Part shown: piece by piece, positions 54,908 to 63,064 of the stretch | Position numbering within the stretch: position 1 is the first letter of the stretch | Layout: each line of letters starts with the position of its first letter | Made by a program: the position numbers and the translations under genes | NCBI GenBank assembly: GCA_036496285.1 | Contig: DASXLI010000038.1 | Location: 46,537-110,536, forward strand | From: DP-19 sp036496285 | GTDB lineage: Bacteria > Desulfobacterota > Binatia > UTPRO1 | Direction: 5' to 3' | Length of the DNA: 64,000 bases | The notes under the pieces: generated by a model | The model's database searches: none | Seen by the model: only the letters and a program-made list of their open reading frames with translations | Told to the model about the DNA's origin: nothing

Positions 54908-56098
54908 TCAGGTCGGCGGCAGGGGGATCCTCGGCTCCGGCGTCGCGTACTGCGCCTGGTAGATCTGGACGAAGGACAGGACGATCGAGAGCAGGACGGG
55001 TCCGAGGAAGATTCCGAGGATGCCGTAGGCCTCGACGCCGCCGAGCATCCCGAAGAAGAGGAAGAGCGTCGGCAGGCGCGCGGCCCCGCCGATGACGAGC
55101 GGGCGGAGCACGTTGTCGACCGTGCTCACGACCAGCGTGCCGTACACCGCGAGGCACACGGCCTGCAGGTTCAGCCCTGCGACCGCCAGGTAGACCACGC
55201 AGGGAATCCACACGGCGGCCGAGCCGATCAGCGGCACCATCGCCATGATGCCGCACGCGACGCCGAGGAACGCGGCGTAGGGCACGCCGAGGAGCGCGAG
55301 CCCCACCCAGAGGAGCACGCCCTGGACGACGGCCGTCACGACCATGCCGCGCATGACCGCGGAGAGCGTCTCGTAGAGGCGGCGGAAGACCGCGTCCTTG
55401 TCCACCGGGTCCATGGGGATGAGCCGGCGGAAGGACGCCAGCATCCGGTCGCCGTCGCGGAAGAAGAAGAACAGGGTGAACAGCATGATCGAGAAGTCGA
55501 GCAGGAAGAGCGCGACGTTCCGCGCAAAGGCGGTCACGTGCGTGCTGACGGTGTCGGCGCCGCGCTGCACCAGCGCGCCCCAGTCCATCTCCCAGCCCTG
55601 GCCGCGCAGGCGTTGCGCGACGCGACCGATGCGCGAGGCGCGGAGCTCCGCGATGCGCTGGTCGAGCCGGCCGGAGCGCACCCACTCGGTGAGCTGGCCG
55701 TAGAGGCCGACTGACTCCTGCGTCACGACCGTCGACAGCGAGGCCGTCGGCACGGCGATGCTGATCGTCACGATCGTCGTCAGCGCGGCTGCGGCGAGGG
55801 TGGTGTTGCCGCGCAGCGCGCGCAGCACCCGTTGGTAGAGGGGATAGAACACCATCGCGAGCACGCCGGCCCAGACGATCGGCCCCAGAAACGGCGTGAA
55901 GACGCGGTAGAGCTGGTAGAGCAGGAAGAGGAACATCGCGAAGAAGAAGCCGGCGAATACCTGCTCGCGCGCGACCGCGAGCCGGCGGCCCCAGCGGTCG
56001 CGCTCCGGGCGTGGCGGCAGCGCGCCGAGATCGGCGGGACCGCCGGGGACGGCCGCGATCGGCGACGGGCTCGGGCGTGACGGCGGGGTCGCGGCCAC
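54908..56098 (-). CDS. AI-2E family transporter (PerM/YdiK-like)
   Basis: A 396-residue inner-membrane protein with about eight helices. The family landmarks are FLGPIVWAGVLAMVFYPLYQ near the N terminus, FFFRDGDRML in the middle, and GILGIFLGPVLLSIVLS near the end. The N terminus (about 50 residues, Pro-rich) is poorly conserved. Members export small molecules or act as ion antiporters; quorum-signal export is the exception, not the rule. The start is GTG 56098, six bases after the pmbA stop, so it closes the tldD-pmbA run on the minus strand. Confidence 0.9.
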   Translation of the reverse strand: MAATPPSRPSPSPIAAVPGGPADLGALPPRPERDRWGRRLAVAREQVFAGFFFAMFLFLLYQLYRVFTPFLGPIVWAGVLAMVFYPLYQRVLRALRGNTTLAAAALTTIVTISIAVPTASLSTVVTQESVGLYGQLTEWVRSGRLDQRIAELRASRIGRVAQRLRGQGWEMDWGALVQRGADTVSTHVTAFARNVALFLLDFSIMLFTLFFFFRDGDRMLASFRRLIPMDPVDKDAVFRRLYETLSAVMRGMVVTAVVQGVLLWVGLALLGVPYAAFLGVACGIMAMVPLIGSAAVWIPCVVYLAVAGLNLQAVCLAVYGTLVVSTVDNVLRPLVIGGAARLPTLFLFFGMLGGVEAYGILGIFLGPVLLSIVLSFVQIYQAQYATPEPRIPLPPT

Positions 56099-56104
56099 GG
56101 CGCC

Positions 56105-57478
56105 TCAGCTACCGGCGATGGTCATCCGGCGGATCTTCAGTGTCGGGGCCGCGACGCTGCCGCGGAAGACGAGATCGCTGCCGACCATCTCGATGTCGCG
56201 GAACATCTCCAGCAGGTTCCCCGCGATCGTGATCTCCTCGACGGGATGCGTGATCTCGCCGTGCTCGATCCAGAGGCCGGCCGCGCCGCGCGAGTAGTCG
56301 CCGGTGACGGGGTTCACCCCGAAGCCGATGAGCTCGGTCACGAGGAGCCCGCGATCGACCGAGGCGACGATGTCCTCGGGCGAGGAGGCGCCGGCAGCGA
56401 GATAGAAGTTGGTCGGTGCGGCGCTCGGCGAGTCGCCGACGGCGCGGGCGGCGTTGCCGGTGGAAGCGGCCTTCATGCGGCGGGCCGAGTAGGTGTCGAA
56501 GAGGTAGCTCTCGAGCTTACCGTCCTGGAGCACGACGGTGCGCCGGGTGGCGAGCCCCTCGGCGTCGAACGGCCGCGAGCCGAAGCCCCTGGGCAGGCGC
56601 CCGTCGTCGACGACGGTCACGAGCGGCGAGGCCACGACGTCACCCAGCCGCCCGAGCAGGAAGGACGTGCCGCGATAGAGGCTCTGGCCGACGACGGCGC
56701 CGGCCAGGTGCCGGAGCAGCGAGGCGGCGACCTCCGCCTCGAAGACGATCGGCGCCTCCTGCGTGGGGACCCGCTTCGCGCCGAGGCGGCGGACGGTCCG
56801 CGCCGCAGCCCAGCGGCCCACCTCGGCCGCATCGTCGAGGCGCGCCAGGTGGCGGCTCCGAGCGTACCAGTAGTCGCGCTGCATGTGGCCGTTGGCGACG
56901 GCGACGGGTTGCACGCCGAGGTCGAACGAGGAGCTGCGGTAGCCGCCGTCGAAGCCGAGCGTCGAGGCGTAGGCGATGGTCGCGCCGGTCTGCGAGAACT
57001 CCGCGCCCTCCGAGTTGCTCAGGCGGGGATCGACGGCGAGCGCGGCACCCTCGGCAGCGCGCGCCCGCTCGAGCGCGTCCTCGGGGGAGGGCGCCGCGGC
57101 GGCCTCGTCATAGAGGTCCAGGTCGGGGGCCTCGGTCGCGAGGGCGGCGCGCTCCGGCAGGCCTTGCGCCGGATCGGGCTGGGTGACACGTGCGAGCGCG
57201 ACGGTGTCGTCGGCGCAGCGGGCCAGGCCGCCGCGCGTGAGGTCGGCCGTCGCGGCCAGCGCGGAGCGCTCGCCGACGAAGACGCGGAGGCCCAGCCGCT
57301 TCTCGCGCGCGTCGGTCATCTTCTCGACCTCGCCGAGGCGCACCCCGGCGGCGAACGAGGCCTGCTGCACGAGCACGGCGTCGGCGGCCGTGGCGCCCGC
57401 CCGGGTGGCGAAGTCGAGCACCGATTGGAGCGCGGCGCGCAGCTCCTCGGGGCGCAGCGCTCCGGCGGCGCGGCTCAC
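56105..57478 (-). CDS. pmbA: TldE/PmbA-like protease partner
   Basis: A 457-residue member of the TldD/PmbA family that lacks the HExxxH zinc site of its partner. It partners TldD in a heterodimeric metalloprotease that trims unfolded peptides and can mature antitoxins and peptide products. Landmarks are the N-terminal domain GEVEKMTDAREKRLGLRVF, then VGQSLYRGTSFLLGRLGD and the C-terminal GFGVNPVTGDYSRGAAGLW. The start is GTG 57478, overlapping the tldD stop by four bases (GTGA), as is usual for this pair. Confidence 0.92.
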   Translation of the reverse strand: MSRAAGALRPEELRAALQSVLDFATRAGATAADAVLVQQASFAAGVRLGEVEKMTDAREKRLGLRVFVGERSALAATADLTRGGLARCADDTVALARVTQPDPAQGLPERAALATEAPDLDLYDEAAAAPSPEDALERARAAEGAALAVDPRLSNSEGAEFSQTGATIAYASTLGFDGGYRSSSFDLGVQPVAVANGHMQRDYWYARSRHLARLDDAAEVGRWAAARTVRRLGAKRVPTQEAPIVFEAEVAASLLRHLAGAVVGQSLYRGTSFLLGRLGDVVASPLVTVVDDGRLPRGFGSRPFDAEGLATRRTVVLQDGKLESYLFDTYSARRMKAASTGNAARAVGDSPSAAPTNFYLAAGASSPEDIVASVDRGLLVTELIGFGVNPVTGDYSRGAAGLWIEHGEITHPVEEITIAGNLLEMFRDIEMVGSDLVFRGSVAAPTLKIRRMTIAGS

Positions 57479-58917
57479 GCTCGCGTGCCGCCGACGGTCA
57501 GCCCGTCGATGCGGATCGTCGGCAGGCCGACGCCGACGGGGACGGACTGGCCGTTCTTGCCGCAGGTGCCGATGCCCTCGTCGAGGGCGAGGTCGTGTCC
57601 GACCATGCTGATGCGGGTGAGGACGTCGGGGCCGTTGCCGATCAGGGTGGCCCCCTTCACGGGCCGGGTCACTGCGCCCTGCTCGATGAGGTACGCCTCG
57701 CTCGCGGAGAAGACGAACTTGCCGCTCGTGATGTCCACCTGGCCGCCGCCGAACGACACGGCATAGAGTCCGCGGTCGACCGAGCGGATGATCTCGTCCG
57801 GCGTCGACTCCCCCGCCAGCATGAACGTGTTCGTCATGCGCGGCATCGGGCTGTGGGCGTAGCTCTCGCGCCGGCCGTTGCCGGTCGGCGCCATGCCGGA
57901 GAGGCGCGCGTTCAGGCGGTCCTGCAGGTAGCCGCGCAGGACGCCGTTCTCGATGAGCACGGTGCGCGAGGTGGGCGTGCCCTCGTCGTCGACGTTCAGG
58001 GAGCCGCGGCGGTTCGCGATCGTGCCGTCGTCGACGACGGTGCAGAGGTCCGAGGCGACCTTCGTCCCGAGGAGCTTCGAGAACGCCGAGGTGCCTTTGC
58101 GGTTGAAGTCGCCCTCGAGGCCGTGGCCGATCGCCTCGTGCAGGAGGATGCCCGGCCAGCCCGAGCCGAGGACGACCGTCATCTCACCGGCGGGCGCGTC
58201 CACCGCCTCGAGGTTCAGGACGGCCTGGCGCGCGGCCTCGCGGGCGAAGCGCAGGTGGCGGTCGCCCTCGAGCAGGAACGCGAACGGCTGCCGGCCGCCC
58301 CCGCCGTAGGTGCCCTGCTGGCGGCCCGAGGCATCCTCCGCGATGCAGGTGATGGAGAGGCGGACGAGCGGCTGCGTGTCGCTCACCATCGTGCCGTCGG
58401 ACGTGACGATCATCACGACCTTGTGCTCGAACACGAGCGACGCCATCACGTTCTTGACGCGCGGGTCGTGCTGGCGGGCCGCACGGTCGACGGCCTCGAG
58501 CAGCGCGATCGACTGCGGCAGCGGCGTCTCGGCCGGCGAGCCCGGCAGCGTGTAGAGGTCGCGCGTGGGCTGCGCGGCGCGCAGGGCGACGGCCTGGCTG
58601 CCGCCGACGTCGCCGGCGATGTGGCCGGCGGTGCGCGCCGCCTGCTCGATGGTCGCGAGCGTCACGTCGTCGCTGTAGGCGTAGCCGGTCTTCTCGCCGG
58701 CAAGGATGCGTGCGCCGACGCCCTGCGAGACGTCCTTGCTCGCCTTCTTCACGAGGCCGTCCTCGAGCGTCACCGCGGCGGTGGTGCGGTACTCGAAGTA
58801 CAGGTCGCCGTAGTCGGCGCGCCGCGAGAGCGCCGAGCCGAGCGTGCTCTCGAGCGCGGTTGGCGAGACGCCGTAGCGGTCCTGGAAGAAGCGATCGGGT
58901 TTTGTGGGAGCGGCCAT
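57475..58917 (-). CDS. tldD: TldD metalloprotease
   Basis: A 480-residue catalytic subunit of TldD/E. The zinc site is HEAIGH, with His260, Glu261 and His265, inside LLHEAIGHGLEGDFNRKG. Other conserved parts are GVGARILAGEKTGYAYSDD and GVLRGYLQDRLNARL. An upstream extension of the frame (60 more residues) has no family similarity, so ATG 58917 (MAAPTKPDRF) is taken. A small protein gene lies divergently 60 bases upstream. Confidence 0.94.
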   Translation of the reverse strand: MAAPTKPDRFFQDRYGVSPTALESTLGSALSRRADYGDLYFEYRTTAAVTLEDGLVKKASKDVSQGVGARILAGEKTGYAYSDDVTLATIEQAARTAGHIAGDVGGSQAVALRAAQPTRDLYTLPGSPAETPLPQSIALLEAVDRAARQHDPRVKNVMASLVFEHKVVMIVTSDGTMVSDTQPLVRLSITCIAEDASGRQQGTYGGGGRQPFAFLLEGDRHLRFAREAARQAVLNLEAVDAPAGEMTVVLGSGWPGILLHEAIGHGLEGDFNRKGTSAFSKLLGTKVASDLCTVVDDGTIANRRGSLNVDDEGTPTSRTVLIENGVLRGYLQDRLNARLSGMAPTGNGRRESYAHSPMPRMTNTFMLAGESTPDEIIRSVDRGLYAVSFGGGQVDITSGKFVFSASEAYLIEQGAVTRPVKGATLIGNGPDVLTRISMVGHDLALDEGIGTCGKNGQSVPVGVGLPTIRIDGLTVGGTRA

Positions 58918-58977
58918 GTCGTGTCGCGGCGCAAAATACGCTAGCAGATAGCGGAGAGGCGGCAAAGGAGGCGTGCG

Positions 58978-59205
58978 ATGGAGACGGAAGCGGATCGTGT
59001 CCTGAGCGAGCTCATCGCGCAGCAGGAGCGGAAAGTCCGCGCGTACGCCGCGCGCATCGATCCGCGCCTCACGTCCGACGATCTGCTGCAACCGCACGAC
59101 TTCCCCGCGCTCGCCCGCGACCCCGGCTTCAACTACGAGGACGGCGTGCTCGCGGGGCTGCGCAGCGCCGCGGCGGCACTGCGCGCGGCCGGCGGCGTGC
59201 GCTGA
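58978..59205 (+). CDS. Small protein of unknown function, divergent from tldD
   Basis: A 75-residue, mostly helical, charged protein (ETEADRVLSELIAQQERKV, then DDLLQPHDFPALARDPGF and YEDGVLAGLRSAAAALRA). It has a strong AAAGGAGG ribosome site before ATG 58978. No cysteine, signal peptide or membrane span. Divergent from tldD with about 60 bases between starts, which may share a promoter region. I know no function; the ordered LTSDDLLQPHDFPAL core suggests a real, conserved gene. Confidence 0.7.
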   Translation: METEADRVLSELIAQQERKVRAYAARIDPRLTSDDLLQPHDFPALARDPGFNYEDGVLAGLRSAAAALRAAGGVR

Positions 59206-59228
59206 GCCGCGGCCGCGGCCGCGGCCGC
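59206..59228. repeat. GGCCGC short tandem repeat
   Basis: Nearly four copies of GGCCGC in tandem (59206-59228) directly after the small gene's stop. The unit is self-complementary and could fold or slip. A further GCGC/CAGGCGCGG stretch follows before the lutA-like stop. Confidence 0.6.
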
Positions 59229-59245
59229 GCGCCTCAGGCGCGGTG

Positions 59246-59980
59246 CTAGGCGACGGTCGGGCCGTCCTCCGAGGCGAGCACCTCCGCGAGATGCAGCGTC
59301 CTCACTGCGGCACCCCGCCGTGCGAGGCCACCCGCCATCTGCAGCAGGCACCCGGCGTCGTTCGCCACGACCGCCGCGGCGCCCGTCGCCATGATGCCGT
59401 CGAGCTTCGCGTCGAGGATCGCGCCGGATACCTCGGGGAACTTGACGGCGAAGGCGCCGCCGAAGCCGCAGCAGTGCTCGGCGTACGGCATCTCGACGAG
59501 CGTCAGGCCGTCGACGTCGGCAAGGAGGCGGCGCGGCTCGTCGCGGATGCCGAGCTCGCGCAGGAGGTGGCAGGAGTCGTGGTAGGTGGCCGTGCCGCGC
59601 CAATGGGCGCCGACGTCGGTGACGCCGAGCACGTGCACCAGGAAGGCCGAGAGCTCGAAGGTGCGGGCGGCGAAGTGGCGCGCGCGCTCGGCGTGTGCTC
59701 CGGCGGCGAGGAGCCCCGGATAGAAGTGGCGCAGCATCGTCGCGCACGAGCCCGAGGGCACGACGATCGGCGCCGGATCGGCGAAGATCTCGACCGTACG
59801 CGCCGCGAGCGCGGCGGCCTCGTCGGGGAAGCCGTCGTTGAAGGCGGGCTGGCCGCAGCACGTCTGCGCCTCGGGGAAGCGTACCCGGTGGCCGAGCCGT
59901 TCGAGGATGCGGACCGTGGCCTCGCCGATCTGCGGCGCCAGCTGATCGGTGAGGCAGGTGACGAAGAGCTGGACGTCCAT
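59246..59980 (-). CDS. lutA: LutA-like (Fe-S)-binding lactate oxidation subunit
   Basis: A 244-residue subunit of the LutABC L-lactate oxidation complex, with two CCG domains. The first is TCCGQPAFNDG (Cys41, Cys42) and the second is HCCGFGGAFAVKF near residue 170. FVTCLTDQLAPQ at the N terminus and HDSCHLLRELGI complete the family pattern. CCG domains coordinate a 4Fe-4S cluster or heterodisulfide-type site. Last gene of the lut run on the minus strand, one base after lutC. Lactate is inferred from the trio of genes; related gene sets oxidise other hydroxy acids. Confidence 0.87.
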   Translation of the reverse strand: MDVQLFVTCLTDQLAPQIGEATVRILERLGHRVRFPEAQTCCGQPAFNDGFPDEAAALAARTVEIFADPAPIVVPSGSCATMLRHFYPGLLAAGAHAERARHFAARTFELSAFLVHVLGVTDVGAHWRGTATYHDSCHLLRELGIRDEPRRLLADVDGLTLVEMPYAEHCCGFGGAFAVKFPEVSGAILDAKLDGIMATGAAAVVANDAGCLLQMAGGLARRGAAVRTLHLAEVLASEDGPTVA

Positions 59981-59981
59981 C

Positions 59982-60671
59982 TCAACAGTCCGCCTCCTCG
60001 ACCACGATCACGTGCAGCGCGCACGGGCCGTGGACGCCGACCACGAGCTTCTTCTCGATGTCGGCCGTGCGGCTCGGGCCGGTCACGAGGGTGACGCAGG
60101 TATCGGGAGCGCCGTCGCGGCCGCGGCTCGCGGGCAGCGCCGCGCCGAGGTCCGCGACGACGCGCGCCGCGGGTACGACCGCGACGTGCAGCGGCGGCAG
60201 CAGCGAGACCGTGCGCGCGCCGCTCGCCGCCCGCAGGAGGAGCGTGCCGCTCGCGGCCACGAGCGCGTCGGCCTCGGTGATCCCGGCGTCGGCGTGCGCG
60301 ATCGCTGCCGCGTCCGCGTCCGTGCCGGCAAAGCGGACGTCGAGGCCGTCGCGGGAACCATCGGCGGCGGAGACCGCGACGGCGCGCGCGAGCGGGGTCG
60401 GCCAGGCGACGGCACGTGCGACGCGCGCATCGGCGAAAATGGTTGCGACGGCCGCGCCGGCATCGGCGACCGTGGCCACCACGTGCACCACGGTGCCGAC
60501 GGCGCGCGCCTCACGCGCGAAGTCCGCGAGGAGCGCCGCGCGATCGGACGGCGTGGCGGCCGATGCGGGAGGGGGGCGCGTGTCCGCCGACGCCACGTCG
60601 GACACGTCGGCAAGCGCGGCGCGCACGGCCGCGAGCACGGCGTCACGCGGCACGGGAACCGTCTCCGTCAC
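59982..60671 (-). CDS. lutC: LutC-like (LUD domain) subunit
   Basis: A 229-residue LUD-domain protein. It has GITEADALVAASGTLLL and RTVSLLPPLHVAVV, followed by VTGPSRTADIEKKLVVGVHG, the standard LutC ending. An Ala-rich N terminus precedes it. The start is GTG 60671; it overlaps the end of the lutB gene by 29 bases in another frame, so translation is coupled. It works with LutA and LutB in oxidising lactate to pyruvate. Confidence 0.88.
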   Translation of the reverse strand: MTETVPVPRDAVLAAVRAALADVSDVASADTRPPPASAATPSDRAALLADFAREARAVGTVVHVVATVADAGAAVATIFADARVARAVAWPTPLARAVAVSAADGSRDGLDVRFAGTDADAAAIAHADAGITEADALVAASGTLLLRAASGARTVSLLPPLHVAVVPAARVVADLGAALPASRGRDGAPDTCVTLVTGPSRTADIEKKLVVGVHGPCALHVIVVEEADC

Positions 60672-62067
60672 GGCGGGCACGCCAGCGCTCGTGGAAGGAC
60701 GCGGCGGCGGGCGCGGGCAGGCGGCGGGTGCGCTCCCAGGCGGCGAGCGGCGGCGCGAGCCGGGCGAGCGCGGGAACGCGGGCCAGCAGAGCGGCCCCGG
60801 CGCGCGCGGCGGGCGCGAGAAGCCGGTAGAGCGCGGCCGACGACGCCAGCCGGCGCCACCCGCGCACCAGCAGGCGCTCGCTCGCGGACGCCGAGCGGAG
60901 CGCCGTGGCGCGGGCGCGCCAGGTGAGCAGCAGGCGCGGAATGTCGATGCGGACCGGGCAGACGTCGCGGCACGCACCGCACAGGGTCGAGGCGAAGGGC
61001 AGGTCGGGGACCTGGGCGATGCCGAGGAGGCCGGGCGCGAGAATCGCACCGATCGGTCCCGAGTAGGGGTAGCCGTAGGCGTGGCCGCCGACCTTCCGGT
61101 AGACCGGGCACGCGTTCAGGCACGCGCCGCAGCGCAGGCAGTAGAGCGCTTCCCGCACCGCGGGATCGGCCAGCACGCGGGAGCGCCCGTTGTCGAGCAG
61201 GACGACGTGCACTTCGTCGGGACCGTCGGTCTCGCCCGGGCGGCGCGGGCCGCTCACGAGCGACACGTAGCTGGTGAGCGTCTGGCCGGTCGCGCTGCGC
61301 GGCAGGATCTCGAGCAGCGGCGCGAGATCCGCATCGCGCGCGACCAGCTTCTCGATGCCCATCAGTGCCACGTGGACACGCGGCAGGGTGAGCGCCATGC
61401 GGCCGTTGCCCTCGTTCTCGACCACGACGAGCGTGCCGCTCTCCGCGCTCGCGACGTTGACGCCGGTCACGCCCATGCCGGCCTGGCGGAACTTCTCGCG
61501 CAGCACGCGGCGCGCGACCGCGGTGAGCGCCTCGGCCGTCTCGTGGCGGGGCTCGCCGAGGCGGCTCGTGAAGAGCGCCGCCACGTCGTCCTGCGACATG
61601 TGGATCGCCGGGGTGATGATGTGCGACGGCGGCACGCCGGCGAGCTGGACGATGTACTCGCCGAGGTCGGTCTCGACCGCCTCGATGCCGGCGGCGGCGA
61701 GGCTCGCGTTGAGCGCGATCTCCTCTGACACCATCGACTTGCCCTTCACGACGAGGCGCACGCCGTTCCGGGCGGCGATGTCGAGGACGAGACGGCACGC
61801 CTCCGCGGCGTCGCTCGCCCAGTGCACGACGCAACCGTGCTCGACGAGGCGGCGCTCGAGCTCCGGCAGGAGGGTGTCGAGGTGGGCGACGGCGTAGGCC
61901 TTGGCGGCGCGGGCGCGATCGCGGCGCGCCTCGCCGTCGGGCAGCGCCGCGAACACGTGCGCGCGCTTCTCGAGGAACGGCAGCGACGCGTGGTCGAGCT
62001 TGGCGTGCAGCGCCTTGTCCGCCGCGGCGGCGGCGGCCCGCGCGCGGAAGGGCGACGGCATCGACAT
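60643..62067 (-). CDS. lutB: LutB-like iron-sulfur LUD-domain subunit
   Basis: A 474-residue central subunit. A LUD domain (about residues 60-290) contains VVKGKSMVSEEI, IVQLAGVPPSHII, VNVASAESGTLVVVENEGN and RVHVALMGIEKLV. Then come two 4Fe-4S ferredoxin-like motifs, CLRCGACLNACPVYRKVGG (near residue 310) and CGACRDVCPVRIDIP. The last 80 residues are Arg/Ala-rich and family-variable. I chose ATG 62067, at MSMPSPFRARA. First gene of the lut run, seven bases after the SirB1-like gene's stop. Confidence 0.9.
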   Translation of the reverse strand: MSMPSPFRARAAAAAADKALHAKLDHASLPFLEKRAHVFAALPDGEARRDRARAAKAYAVAHLDTLLPELERRLVEHGCVVHWASDAAEACRLVLDIAARNGVRLVVKGKSMVSEEIALNASLAAAGIEAVETDLGEYIVQLAGVPPSHIITPAIHMSQDDVAALFTSRLGEPRHETAEALTAVARRVLREKFRQAGMGVTGVNVASAESGTLVVVENEGNGRMALTLPRVHVALMGIEKLVARDADLAPLLEILPRSATGQTLTSYVSLVSGPRRPGETDGPDEVHVVLLDNGRSRVLADPAVREALYCLRCGACLNACPVYRKVGGHAYGYPYSGPIGAILAPGLLGIAQVPDLPFASTLCGACRDVCPVRIDIPRLLLTWRARATALRSASASERLLVRGWRRLASSAALYRLLAPAARAGAALLARVPALARLAPPLAAWERTRRLPAPAAASFHERWRARRDGDGSRAA

Positions 62068-62074
62068 CGCGGTC

Positions 62075-62935
62075 CTAGTGGAGGGTGATCGCGACGTTGC
62101 CGAGCCGAGCGAGGTGCGATCGGACGTCGGCGGCGTGGGCGCCGTCGGGGGCGAGCTCGAGATAGCGGCGGAAGTCGGCCGCCGCGGTGGCGAGACAGTC
62201 GAGGCGCTCGTACAGGAGACCGCGCACGCGCAGGTGCTCCGGCACGTCGGGTGCCAGCACGAGCAGCAGCTCGACCGTCGTGAGCGCGTGGGTGGGCTCG
62301 TCGCGGTCGAGGTAGATGCGGAGCAGGTTCGCGAGCATGCGGCCGAGGATGCCGGTCGGGCCCGTCGCCTGCAGGACCTGCGGCAGGACGCGCTGCAGAT
62401 CCGCGCCGGGCGTGCCGCCGCCGGCGCTGGAGAACGCGCGCAGGCGGCGCAGCATCTCGTCGCGGCCAACCGGGCGGCCGCCAAGGAACGGGTCGAGGAG
62501 GATGGGGCCGGCCGTCCCGGACGTGCGGACGAGGAAATGGCCGGGGAACGGCACGCCCTCGACGGTCAGGCCGAGCCGTGCGCTCGTCTCCATGAGGACG
62601 ACCGAGAGCGTGATCGGGATGCCCGTGCGCCGCTCGAGCACGTCGTTCAGGAAGCTGTTCCGCGGGTCGTAGTAGTCGTCGGTGTTGCCGCGGAAGCCGC
62701 ACTCCTCGAACAGGTAGCTACTCACGGCGCCGACGCCCTCGAGGGGCGAAGGCGCCGCTTCGACCCGTGGGCGTACGGCGGCCGCCAGGTCGTCGAGACG
62801 GCCGAGATAGCGGCCGGCATCGAGGTCCGGGTAGGCGAGGCGGGCGATCTCGAGGGCGGCACGTCCGAGATCGCAGCGGTCGCCGTCGGCGACCAGGGCG
62901 CCGAAGCTGTCGCGCAAGCCCTGCATCGATCGCAT
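62075..62935 (-). CDS. SirB1-type transglutaminase-like protein with TPR-like tail
   Basis: A 286-residue member of the SirB1/transglutaminase-core 2 family. The core is NSFLNDVLERRTGIPITLSV, then GLTVEGVPFPGHFLVR and ILLDPFLGG. The usual Cys-His-Asp protease triad is not apparent in this core: no Cys is visible where an active transglutaminase would have it. Helical TPR-like repeats follow (NLLRIYLDRDEPTHALTTVE and LATAAADFRRYLELAPD). ATG 62935 (MRSMQGL) is preferred; ATG 62947 is possible. Function unknown. It lies just upstream of lutB on the same strand. Confidence 0.8.
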   Translation of the reverse strand: MRSMQGLRDSFGALVADGDRCDLGRAALEIARLAYPDLDAGRYLGRLDDLAAAVRPRVEAAPSPLEGVGAVSSYLFEECGFRGNTDDYYDPRNSFLNDVLERRTGIPITLSVVLMETSARLGLTVEGVPFPGHFLVRTSGTAGPILLDPFLGGRPVGRDEMLRRLRAFSSAGGGTPGADLQRVLPQVLQATGPTGILGRMLANLLRIYLDRDEPTHALTTVELLLVLAPDVPEHLRVRGLLYERLDCLATAAADFRRYLELAPDGAHAADVRSHLARLGNVAITLH

Positions 62936-63004
62936 ACCCGGTAGCATAGCATGTGCCCCGTCGCCACGACGGCGCTGCGTCCCGGCCTCCGGGGAAAAGT
63001 GGAT

Positions 63005-63033
63005 TTGGCGATCCGTCGGGTGCCGCATATACT
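63005..63033 (+). promoter_or_regulatory. Candidate promoter of the DHH phosphoesterase gene
   Basis: TTGGCG (63005-63010), a 17-base spacer and TATACT (63028-63033), with four and five matches to the sigma-70 boxes. It lies 31 bases before ATG 63065 in the gap between two divergent genes. Confidence 0.45.
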
Positions 63034-63064
63034 GCTGAGGTCGCGCCCCCGGGTGCGATCTTGC

